Shown here piece by piece: positions 23,330-34,522 of a stretch of 64,000 nt of DNA. The notes below the pieces were generated by a model. That model was not told where the DNA came from, ran no database searches, and saw nothing but the letters and a program-made list of their open reading frames with translations. Location: the NCBI GenBank assembly GCA_028551475.1, contig CM052355.1, forward strand, positions 8,246,001 through 8,310,000. Reading direction: 5' to 3'. The first letter of the stretch is position 1. Every line of letters begins with the position of its first letter. The DNA comes from Casuarina equisetifolia (Eukaryota; Streptophyta; Magnoliopsida; Fagales; Casuarinaceae). Made by a program: the position numbers and the translations under genes.

Positions 23330-24394
23330 AGAATAGTTACATTGATTACTAAGATGTCAAAAACTATTAACATTTGCCAGAATTTCAAGATGGATTACCA
23401 GATTTTACTTTGCAAGCATCACACCACAAAAAAGTTATTAAAATCCACCATACTTCTCACATTATTAGTATACTTACATGTTGTATTTTTTATATATTGA
23501 TGTATTTTATCTCTTATAAGTCCTTTTATGAAAGAAGAAAATAATATTATGTTTCAAGCTTCCAATAAGACCCTTTTCATTTTTAGTTTAGATCCCCATG
23601 AAAATGTTTTCTTACACACTTTGAAATCCAATGTGTCTCATATTACTAATATATAGATATATTGTATTCTTTATAAGTTAAAAAAAATATCTTCTCTTAT
23701 ATGCTAGTTTAAGGAAAGAAGTGGACCTCCAATCAAATCATCCTCTGAGGTTCTCAGAAAAAAGATAACAGTATCTCGAGCCACCAGCTCTTAAACTAAG
23801 CAAAACTGGATGCACCCACGAATTTTCCATCACAAGGGCCAAACCATCCGGGAAGCAAGTCTTTCTCCCATCTCTACCTATTCCTGGTCAATGAAACGAA
23901 AAGCATACCATTCTGGATGAATTAAAGAATAATATCCAGCGTTGAATTGAATAAGTTAATAACGAACCAGGGTGAAAAGTATTGCAAAGATCTGCTACAT
24001 CTAGCATGGGATTAGTTCAAGAGTAAACCAAGCATGTTTAGTTATTCCAAAGCTTTTTCTCTCACTTTAATGGTTGATTTGGATGGCAGACCAACTAACA
24101 TCTAAAAATTTAAAATAAGGTCCAAATTGTACCAAGTCGAAATGTCTAGGATAAATAACACTTTGTAATTGGTTAGAGAAAAGTCTAATTTATCCTTGAA
24201 TTTTTCAAAGAGATAAAAGGACAAACAACGACTTTATTGAATGGTACGGGAATAATTTAGAAAGGAAAATGATGGCAACAAGGACATAAATTTAGTACAT
24301 ACTACAAACGAATAGTCCATTGAAATCATCATGGATGATGCGTTGAGGAAAAGTTATAGAGGGTAGTACACCACTTTGTATTATTGACTACTTT
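23330..24394. other. D-type spacer upstream of fragment E
   Basis: Near-copy of 20862-21952 and 46893-47981, directly fused to the broken kinase exon of E. No gene or promoter-proximal block is present, because the part next to the ATG was lost with the 5' half of E. Confidence 0.6.
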
Positions 24395-27300
24395 TTACCG
24401 TGCTGAAGGGTTGACTGCAGCAGGCACATACATGTTGAACATGTCAACCGAACTCGTTGATTCGGTCGTGTCGCCTTGCCACAAGCGATATGATTCCACT
24501 GCCATACAATCCTTTAGTTCGGCCACCACTTGACTCATGGTTGGCTTGTCAGCAGAAGCTGGAGATACACAAGCCATTGCTATTTCAACGGCTTTCCACG
24601 CAAAGTTGATGTTGAAATTCCCGCGCAACCTTGTGTCAACAATACTTTTTATATCCCTTTTAGAAATCATGAAACTCACCCACTGACTTGTGTGAGTCGT
24701 TTCATGGGATCTCTCAATTGCAGGTCGGCTTGTGATTATCTCCAAAAGAACAATTCCAAAGTTATAAACTTCACCTTTTGTGGTTAATTGGATTGTAATA
24801 AAATAGTTGCAAGATAAAAGATAGTTATTATTATTATTTTTTTAATCTTTATAATAAAACTTTGGACACAAATTTAAGTAATATAACGTCAATCTTCTAT
24901 CAAAATGAAAATAAAATTTAAAGATGATCGTAAGTGAATGAAAAATTAGAAATACTCACTCGGGGTCCAGGTACCCAGGGGTGGCAGCAACCATGGTTGA
25001 GACATGGGTGCCACCATCGGTGGGGAGAAATTTGGAAAGGCCGAAATCCGCTAGTTTGGCATGGAAATGTTCATCCAACAAGATGTTTGTGGACTTCATG
25101 TCTCTGTGAGTTATATGTGGCTTACAAGCACGGTGCAAATATTCCAACCCTACAAGTTTATGACCACATCTATCTTAGAATAGGCATAGCAGAAAGAACT
25201 ATGCAAATCAACTCATCCCCTCCTAACCTTGGGCTGCATCCATCGCTATTCGAAGTCTCTTCCCAACTCAAGACGTTTGCCTTCCCACCTGCATCCGTTC
25301 TCTAAACATTGATATGCTTTCTTATTAAATGAAAGAACCTTGATTGTGTAGTGATGAACGTTTAAGAAAATTTTAGAGAAGGGAATCTATTTTCTCACTT
25401 TAAAATCAAATAAATTGTATTAAGTGGAAAAGATATAATTTGATAGGCCAAAATATAAAATCTTTGTGTCATATTTTAATTGTGCCATAACCTAAAAAAA
25501 GTGCTTGCAAATCTTTGTTGGTCATGTACTCATATATGAGACCCATCTTATTTTCCTCATATCAATACTCAACAAGAGTAGTTAAGTTTCTATGATAAAC
25601 CGTCATAAAAAGCTTAACCAATAATTCAAAATTGTCACCTTAATTCTAACAGAAAGGTCAAACACTATATATATAAGCAAGTCTAACAATTGTACGATTG
25701 ATAGTTACATGCCTCTAAATGAAACTCTCAAAATCCTTGAATTGATGATGGAGATAGTATCTTCACCACAACTCGTATGTTATCCATGTACTCATGGTAA
25801 ACTGTTCCAAATCCACCTTTACCAAGAACCTTTTCAAATTTTTTGGTTATATTTACAACCTCATAGTACATAAATTGTTGTTGTATTGATTTCAGGGACA
25901 TGTTTTGGATGTTGGATTCAATATCTATGGCCACAACTGCTAGCATCACCAAAAGTATAATAAGCATTTATCTAAAAAAAACTTTTCTTTGCTTATGTGA
26001 AAATGAATCTCATAATTGAAACTCTCACTTGTAATCTTATCTTGTTGTTTCCTCTTCCGAAGTCCCCACAAGACAGCAACAACAATCAATGAGAGGATGA
26101 GCAATCCACCAAGTAATGCTACTATTGGAACAACTATATTGCTCTTCTTCTTCGTGCATAAAGGATATCCGTAAAAATTTAAATTGTCATCCACACTATG
26201 AAAAATTGTACTGATGGCATTAAAAAAAGGCACCCAAATAAAAGTCAAAGTAATTTTTTAATGTCTCATTTGATATATTGATATCTACAAATAAAACGTG
26301 GAGTTGAGGAAAAAAAATAGTAAAGAGTTTATGGCCTTTGATGAAAATCATACCTTAGTGATAATGAACCATTCTTTGATCTTGCAATTAGTTTAGCTGG
26401 AACTGAACTAGAGAGTTGGTTTTGTTCTAACTTTTTGTAAAGTAAGAAAAAATAATTTCCTTTTCTATGGCCATGAAATTTTATGAAATAAGTCCTAAAA
26501 TAGAAGTAATTTACAAGACCATCAAGAGTTGCAATTGAGACAAGAAGGTAGACACTGATCCAATTAAGCTATTGTTTGACAAGTCCTTGAAAACATAGAG
26601 TCCCATACATCTCTTATGAAAATGGATTTGCATAGAGAATGGATACTTTTTGCCAATTCTCTAATTATGTAAGTTGATACTTACAAGTACTTTAACATCA
26701 CTAGATTTGATATGTCGGCAAGTATCTTTCCAGTCAATCCACTTGAGGACAAGTTCCTGAGTAATATACATTTTCAAAGTAACTTCAATAGGAGTCGAAA
26801 TAACTCGAAAAAGTCAAATAGATTATTTGAAGCCATAAACTTACAAGGATATGATTCTAGAAGGACTAGTTCTATCATAGCTACAATTTAGACCGTCCCA
26901 CGGATACCCTTCAGGGCCACATGGAGCTGCTTGCCAACTTCTCTTTATTCCATATGTAGAATTAATTTTCAAGATGGCATCCACTACAATTTTCCATATG
27001 CATCACATCAGTCAAATATATGTGAAATAGGATAAGCTACGGGACTGATAGTGAAAAGCATGCGTGGAGCTACGTACCATCTCCTTGGTCTGTTTCTGGT
27101 TTCGAGAGATCTTTCACTGTGAATATCTCAACTGCATTGAGGATCGGTGGAAGTGTTGAATTTCCACTTTCGATTGCTGAAAACGTGTATCTTTCTGCTC
27201 CACTGAAGGGGTAACGGCTATGCAAAGTCGTTCTGTAAGTAGCCAGAAGCAAAAGGGCCAAACCAGTAGTTCCCGTTTTGAGTAATGTTGAATGATCTGG

Positions 27301-28927
27301 ACTGATTGGCTTGGAGCTTTACGATTTCAGCAAAGTGCATGTAGATAAGATATTGGGTAGCCACGTCATCAGAGACCCAGAAGAACTGTAAGGGACCGCT
27401 ATCGTTCGTGGGTGTGGCAGCAGTGCTCATAACAACGGATGGGACTTGTTCATCATTGGGATTTTTGGCGTCAATGGTAAGTGAAGTACTCAATTCTGTC
27501 CAATCATATTGGTTATCGGGTATCCAAGAGCGATGCAGCGGTCCAGAGGACGATTAAGGGATTTAGCAAAGGATCTTGTGACAGGTCGAGAGAATTCTTG
27601 AGTGTTGGAGTTTGAAGGTTGTTTCGGGAGTTTGGGTTTACGACCTATTTTGACAGAAAAGGGAATTCAGATCAAGTAAAAGGATTCGTCGGAGGGAACC
27701 CAAGACCTCTTACAGACTCTTTCGAATAGACTATCAACATACATGCCCTTCCACGAGCTATTTCCCCCCTTTTATACTAAGAGTCAGTCATAACGGCTTA
27801 TAACAGCTTAACAGCTCTTCACAACGACTCTTCTAACCAACTAACAGACTTTTGCGCACAGTTAGTTCATAACGACTAACTCCAAAACGCATGCCACAAC
27901 TATTAAACGATATATGACTTAAGATAAAGTCATTTTATTCTAATGACTTCTAAATCATTTGGTGACGCAGCACCCTTTTTCACGGATCCTTCCTATTATT
28001 TAACTGGATCGTTGCAAGCGATCATAAACGTCGTATGGATACCTAAACAAATTCAAATATTCAGTATAGTGTCTGCCACCAGAGTGGGTCAATATGTGCA
28101 GATCTTTCTAACTTTTACGTTTTTGGAACTTTTTTGCTGAATAATCAGAGCAATGTCACAGCACAAATCACAACTACATATATTGTTTTCACCAAGGCAT
28201 AGGAATGGATTTCATATGAAAATGGCTCACCTGTAACTATTTTTTGATGCACCAAAGAGTGCTAATGATCCAAATTTTGTCAAATACATGGATGGAATCT
28301 TTCAGGGGCCGCAACTCTATTGCTGATATGAACGGTATCCCGAGGCCGGTGTTGACGAGACAGATATCTGTGTAGCTTAGAGATGAGACATGTATGAGCT
28401 CAGTCGTGTCGTGACAGTAATCGATGCGTTCACGAATATGGCTGTGTCCCACATATTGGCTCCAAGATACAGATCAAACTGTGGTGTAGTATATTTTCCA
28501 TCATAATTCCCATACATGAAGGTTGCTCGGATCAGATATGTAGTTCCCCTTGTGTCATTTATGCTGTAACAGTTACGGTTTCCTTCAGGAAAGCTTCTGA
28601 GATTCCAGGCCTGTTGTTGAAGGCCTGATTTGAATTTTGATGCTATGCTTTTACTTGTGCCTGTGTTTATGAATGGCGCATCTGAAATGTAAATTATGCT
28701 TGTGGTCGGCTCGGAGTAGTTTGAATTTGCAGGTAACCCACAATCTAAGCTTATGAAACCTGGGACAGATAAGACACAACAATCCGTCAGCTATAAGATT
28801 TGCTTGCCCGAACCAAACTGATACTCCAGGATTTGGTTACCATACCTGATTGATCTTGGGCATGAACCAGAAGTATGATAGCCAATCAACCGAGCACGGC
28901 AAAGATGAGATGTGTGAAGCTCACCAT
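24395..28927 (-). pseudogene. LRR-RLK copy F, pseudogene (B-type)
   Basis: Counterpart of B in the second block, with all 13 exons traceable: last exon 24395 to about 24806, catalytic-loop exon about 24960-25149, P-loop exon about 25723-25934, membrane exon about 26038-26204, LRR exons about 26370-26990, malectin exons to about 28770, signal exon about 28846-28927. It is broken. The signal peptide has a TGA at 28886-28888. Exon 2 has a 12-base deletion and two small insertions that shift the frame and then restore it (near 28290 and 28405). Exon 3 is split by a solo LTR. The acceptor of the last exon reads CAA instead of CAG near 24808. The kinase exons keep GKGGFGTVY and DFG, so much of the decay is recent. 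Confidence 0.85.
27534..28016 (-). mobile_element. Solo LTR in exon 3 of copy F
   Basis: A 483-base insertion beginning TG and ending CA, flanked by a perfect 5-base target duplication AGCGA (27529-27533 and 28017-28021). Its ends form a short imperfect inverted repeat (TGCAGCGGTCC against TGCAACGATCC). On the minus strand a TATAAAAGG motif lies near 27767-27775, as expected for an LTR promoter. There is no internal region, so this is a fossil left by LTR-LTR recombination. Absence from B and I and the perfect duplication suggest a fairly young insertion. The superfamily cannot be told from the LTR alone. Confidence 0.85.
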
Positions 28928-29302
28928 AGCCAAACGAAGCCGTGGGCATGCTTTCTGTATAGTATGCTTTATATTGCAAGAATATTGTTCTTCTTTCTAA
29001 ACAAAATAATTTTAGCGACGTAGTCAATTGTCTTTGTCCTAACTGATAGATTGATTATCTTGCCAACATGCAATTTATAATTCATGCCTTCCTAAGTGTT
29101 ATATACTTTGGAGATCGTGCATAAAAGTGTTCTCTTTTTTAAGTTCAAGTCAACGAGAGAAAGGGACGACACACATGGGTTGGGTTACTTTCGCAATACT
29201 TTCGCAAGGAAAGAAGGCATTTATACACCAACTGGAGTGTGAAACTATTGCTTTTTTCAAGAAGTAAAAATCCAATGCAAGAAGGGTGATGAATGGATTA
29301 AT

Positions 29303-29751
29303 TGTAAGAAAACTAATTGATCTCCAATAAGATTGAAAACCCAAGATCTACGTAGTTAGATTCAAAACACCAATAAATGTAATTGTATTAGAAATAAAAA
29401 CATACCATACTTTTATCTCTTATGAAGACTTACAAATGTGGATTTTGATCTCTAAGTAGGTAAATATATTCTATTCTCATTATGAAACATTGGCTCAATG
29501 AGAGAACCTAAATGATTGCGATTTGTAAGAAAGAAGCCTTTCAATAACCCTAACGCTCTGAAAAATATGCTTAAATACTATGAGCTAAAGGATAAGACCT
29601 AGCCCTAGCCTTATGTGCCACCAAATAAGCTCATTCATCATGACCCTATTTGGTTAGCCACGGCCCACACCAATCAGTCCATATTCTAGAACTCATGGAT
29701 CAACTTAATATAGCCCACTTAAAGTAAGCCTAATTAAAAATTAGGCTAACA
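29303..29751 (-). mobile_element. Solo LTR in the spacer upstream of F
   Basis: A 449-base insertion absent from the matching B and I spacers. On the minus strand it runs TGTTAGCC...TTACA. The flanks are TTAAT (29298-29302) and TTGAT (29752-29756), a 5-base target duplication with one mismatch. A TATA-like element lies near 29572-29579. It is a fossil solo LTR, and its family is not determined. Confidence 0.75.
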
Positions 29752-30839
29752 TTGATGCCTCCCATTGTGTCGATAGCCTTATCCATTTTATCAACAATTT
29801 AAAATATTTTTGATTAGAATGTAAAGGCTTGTCTTAAAATTTTTAAGGTATTAGATGAAAAAGTCTCATCAGTTATAAGTTAAATGACACATCCTCACAC
29901 TTTTGACATAGAACAACATTAATCTTTAATACTTTATCTCACTTATATGCTAATTTAAGTATTTTATGTAGGTAAAAAAAAAACAAATTTAAGGCATCAA
30001 AATTATAAAGTAAAGACTCATTCTTAACTTCGATACCATATTAAATTATGAGAGTTCATTCTAAAATCTTAAGGTATTAAATAAAATCAATAGCTCATCT
30101 TCACACTTCTGATATAAGATAACACCCACCCCTAATACTTTCTTCTCTTATATACCAATTTAAGGGAGGAAGTAGACCTCCAACCAAATATCTTGGGCCA
30201 CCAGCTCTTAAACTAAGCAAAATTGGATGCACCAACGGATTGTCCGTTACTGGAGCCAAACCATTCTGTAGACCAAGTTTTTCTCCCATCTCTTTGACCT
30301 TACAGGATAATCGGCAATTTTGGCTCACTTTAGAATTGAATACGTTATCGTGCCACCTTAATACTCTTACGCAAATTTAATACTGCTATAAGTTAGAATC
30401 TATGATTGGAACTTAGCTGGAGTACCCAGAGTTATTATAATTTTAAAGCACGTTAAAGTTTGGTGCTAAAATGTTATTTCTATGACAAAGAAATTTATAC
30501 GGCAATAAGAATCGTAACCATAATACAGTTCTAGTCCTATCGCTATCGACCGCGTAATAGTGGTGCCTGCTGAACACGCTTTAACAAAAGAACAAATAAA
30601 GGTCGTAGCTATGAATTTGCAAATGGTAGGTGAAGTCAACTTATTATTGGTTGTCATCTTAAGTGGATCATCATAGTTTAACAATTAAGACGTCATTTCA
30701 TTAGGTCAGAAGGTAGCGTTGTGCTTACCGGGGGATAATAGTTCCCTCCACATGTTCATAAGCACTAAGTAGTCTTGCTGAAGTTGGTTTTTAATTTACT
30801 TTGATCTATTCAGAACAAATTGTTACTGAAGGAACTATT

Positions 30840-30866
30840 CCCCCCCCCCCCCCCCCCCCCCCCCCC
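30840..30866. repeat. 27-base C homopolymer
   Basis: An unbroken run of 27 C. The same place in the I spacer has only seven C (around 62019), and the B spacer has a T-rich stretch. It is either a slippage expansion or an assembly artefact. Confidence 0.8.
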
Positions 30867-31762
30867 TTCTTTTATATCCTAAGTACAGAACAGACCATTA
30901 ATAATGTTGGGTTTTCTCAGGTAAACAAAATAACTATCTACCTTCTTAATTTAGGGTAAATGTTGCTGGGTTAATTCGTTTGTTTTTTATTTAGTATTAT
31001 TCTCATTATTCTCTTTCTTTTTCAGCCCAAATCCAGCTATACGTAACTAAATTCCCTAATAATTAATTACTTTTCTACTGCTACTAACCAATCTTTCACT
31101 TTTATTTAATACTAGGCTTTTCATCAATGCAAGCAAAACTTTCTTTTTATATTTAGTTTACACGTTATGAACTAATTACATGAAAATGATTTGACTTCAT
31201 ATAATCAAAAGTACAAGCACAAGCACAAGAAAACCGCATCACTGAAAAATTAATTATTCAATTTATCAATTTTCTATAAAGGGCTTCTTTATGTCTATCT
31301 AATTGGTGTACCTGACTAATACAATTATCGTATATTTTTTTATGTATTGCAATTCCAACACACAATTATCAAGTGTTTACCGCATTACTTAGGTTTCTTT
31401 TTAGTTAATTGAGTACTTTGAAAGGGAAAAGGATGCAGCACTTGTTATTTAGATCAACGAATGATACTTGTCAGCTCTTGCAATGGGCTCTAAGAAGTGG
31501 AAATCGTCCAAGGTTCTGGAGATTGACACCGAAATTGGTAAAAACCCACTTTGATTATCAACAGTTGCTCAGGAATGAAAAGGTACAAAGAGAAGCTATA
31601 TAAATAGCTTGTTGAAACAGTTCAATCGTGTGTATGTTCAGTTCAATGAATATGGGGTCATGGGCTTGGCTTTGGCAACCCGAGCCCAATAAATAAAAAA
31701 ACTCCTACTAGGTCAAGGCAGTAAATCGTCATTCTAAGTAAAAGTAATTATCTTTTCAGTTA

Positions 31763-34522
31763 TTTTTTTTTGTTTTTTTGTTTTTTTGTTTTTTTGTTTT
31801 TTTTTGTTTTTAAAGAAAAGGGTTTGAACCCTTATTTTGATATTTATCTCACAGTATGAACCAAGGCTCAAAACTTGTGTAAAAAGACTACATAGGGTAG
31901 GGCGTTAAACCTAACCCCTCAATACATAATCCTGAACTTCAGGTAATAAGATAATATAAAATAAAACTTTTAAAGTGTCTAAGAAAATCATATAGTGAAT
32001 AATAAAAAACAACTTATGACTCTTGAGATTGATGTAGTCAAGGAGGCCTGTAATGTTCCAAGCCTAATTGATCTTCCCAGGCTATTTTCTTACAATATGT
32101 TGGTAGAGATCCTAGTGTTGACAAAACTTGTATTCCTATAAACAAATGACCAAAGTTGGCCAAATCATCTGCAAGAAAATTTGCTTCTCGAAAGACATGG
32201 GTGATCTTGACATTTGATGTTAGATATACTAAACATTGACGTAATTCATATTCTAAATCCCATGGAACTAAATCAACACCTGTTATGCATTGAACCACGA
32301 ATTGAGAATTTGCTTCTATCTCCGCTATATTCAAACCTTGCTGATAACATATCTTAAGACCTTTTAATAAAGCCAAAACCTCAACTTTTGCACTATTTCC
32401 TTGTCCTAAGTTTACCGTATAAGCCATAACAACACTTCCCCTCCAATCCTGTATCACACCTCCTCCTGCACAAGCTCCTTCCTTACAAGATCCATCTGTG
32501 TTCAACTTTAGAGAACCTGGAGATGGACACGACCAATGTACCATATGACCTCTACGAAATGGTGGAACAACTATTGGAATATGTAATTCTTGTAGTATTT
32601 GGCATTCTTTCATTGAAGGGAATGTACTACTTTGAAAAGAAGCCATAAATTCACGGACTTTTGAAAGCACTTCCCCTACCACAACTGGTAAAGAAAAACC
32701 TTGATTATTGAATATGACATTATTCCTAGCCAACCAAATTTGCCACAAAATTATGCAAACAATTAAGGCTAACGACATCCCTCCTTGTGAGGAGATACTA
32801 GCCTCATGAAACTAATCCACAACCAAGTTGAAAAACGTGTCACATCGAACGGGCATTTGCAAAATATGACAGAAATGATTCCATAGTCTTGTTGCCAATT
32901 CTCCTGGACAAAAAAGATGATCTAGTGTCTCGCACTTCGGTGTTGTACAACAAACACATCTTGAGGCACAAGAAATGCCTCTCTCCTGAACTTTTTCATC
33001 TGTTGGAAATCCTTTATTCATCACCCTCCATATGAAGAAGCCAATCTTTGGAGGTAGGTACTTATTCCATATAAACTTACTCCAAGTTTTCTTCTCACCA
33101 TGTGGTGTTTTGTTTGCATATGTTGACGCTATAGAGAATTCTCCATTAGAGGTTAACTCAAAGGCCATTATATCTGAGTCATTGGAGATGATTATGAGAC
33201 GTGCTTGTTCCAATTGCTCTGTGGATAAATTGTCCTCGAGAAACTCTGGATCCTCCATGGCTTCGCGAATACTCCTTGCATTGTCATCACATGATGGATG
33301 CCATAATATCTCATCTAACCATTTATCTGTCCAGAAAGAGTGTTCTCCATTTCGAATCACCCATCTACTATGTTGCAAAACAAAAGCAATGTGAGTTTTA
33401 ATAGCCCTCTAACAATGTGAGGGTTTAACATTTCTTGGTTGATGACAAACTTCCATTGGATTTCCATACTTTATTCGCATGAATTTTGCCCACAAAGAAT
33501 CTCCTTTAATTTAGTTCCAAGCCATTTTCACTAAAAAGCACTCCATAACCATGTTCATGTCTCTTATTCCCAGTCCACCTTCTTCCTTAGGGCGGCATGC
33601 TTTTTCCCACCCCACCCAATGTGCTCTATGCTCCCCCATATGACTCCATAAGAATTTAGACATTTGCTTGTTTATTTCGTATAACACTACCTTTGGAGCT
33701 TTAGTTACCGATAAACAATGGATAGGAATGGATGACAAAACACTCTTGATAAGTACTAATTTCCCTCCATGAGAAAGATAATGATTCTTCCAATTGGAAA
33801 TTCGCCCCGTAATTTTTCTTATAATCTCATCAAAATAACTCCTTTTTGATCTTCCCTTAAAAAGCGGAGCTCCTAAGTACTTCATTGGTAATTCTGTTGG
33901 TGAAAATCCTGTCCAATTTTGAATTTGTTGTTTTCGATGATGGGACATCTTTTTTGCCACTAAAAAATTACATTTAGCCACATTTACTTTTTGTCCACTA
34001 TTTTGCTCATATCTCTGCAATAACTCCATAAACTTTTGAATGGATCTTTGTCTCCCGTTTAGAAAAACTATCATATCATCTGCATATAGCAAGTGTGAGA
34101 CATATCCAAAATCATTCGTTCCTTTATAGCTCCAAATATCCCCTACTTGCATTAATTGTTTCAACTTACGAGATAATGCTTCTTGTGCTAATATGAACAA
34201 ACTTGGTGACAAAGGATCTCCTTGACGCAATCCCCTTGTGGAGTGAAAAAAGCCAAACTTTTTTCCTTGTAGCTGTATGGAAAACCAGTTGTTCGAAATA
34301 CATCTATATATCATGTCAATCCATGTCTCTGAAAATCCAAATCTCCGCATTACTTTCAATAAAAAAGACCATTCCATCCTATCATATGCTTTTGACATAT
34401 CCATTTTGATTACAACGTTACCCCCTGGCACCTTTCAGTTTATTTCATGAACCATTTCCTGTGCTAAAGCTATGTTTTCTTGTATTGATCTATCCTTCAC
34501 AAAACCAGATTGTTCTAAAGAT
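31763..34522 (-). mobile_element. 5'-truncated L1-type LINE
   Basis: A 2.76-kb non-LTR retrotransposon on the minus strand, flanked by a 15-base target duplication: TTATCTTTTCAGTTA at 31748-31762 and TTACCTTTTCAGTTA at 34523-34537. The 3' tail shows as a T-rich repeat at 31763-31812. It carries the reverse transcriptase from its middle onward, a zinc-knuckle linker and an RNase H. ORF1, endonuclease and the start of the RT are missing. Absence from the B and I spacers shows it came after the block duplication. Confidence 0.9.
32038..34500 (-). pseudogene. LINE ORF2 fragment: reverse transcriptase, zf-RVT, RNase H
   Basis: Reading from the right: SGFVKDRSIQENIA just inside the truncated 5' end, RT motif KAYDRMEW, RGLRQGDPLSPSLFI, the YADD box in LLYADDMIVFL and MKYLGAPLFKG (33511-34431). 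Then a zinc-finger-like linker with CXXC pairs (32812-33378), then a plant-type RNase H (32038-32778) with LNTDGS, GLKIC, REANFLADDLA and an IEANSQ where IE-x-DS is usual, so one catalytic Asp appears replaced by Asn. Stops lie at 34439-34441 and just after AWN near 33511. It is a dead copy. Confidence 0.85.

Larger units (their letters stand above)
28928..31762. other. Promoter and spacer upstream of F
   Basis: Counterpart of the B spacer. It holds the conserved promoter-proximal block with a W-box at 29148-29153, a solo LTR (29303-29751), the TRIM-like repeat (about 29808-30180), a second copy of the small open frame and a 27-base C run at 30840-30866. It ends at the LINE target site. Confidence 0.55.

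Noticed and set aside
31409-31603. 64-codon plus-strand frame in the F spacer
   Set aside because: The B copy has an in-frame stop at the matching place and the minus strand is equally open, so coding is not supported.
31763-31812. Tandem TTTTTTTG repeat as a stand-alone microsatellite
   Set aside because: It is better explained as the degenerate poly(A) tail of the LINE, because it starts exactly at the target duplication.
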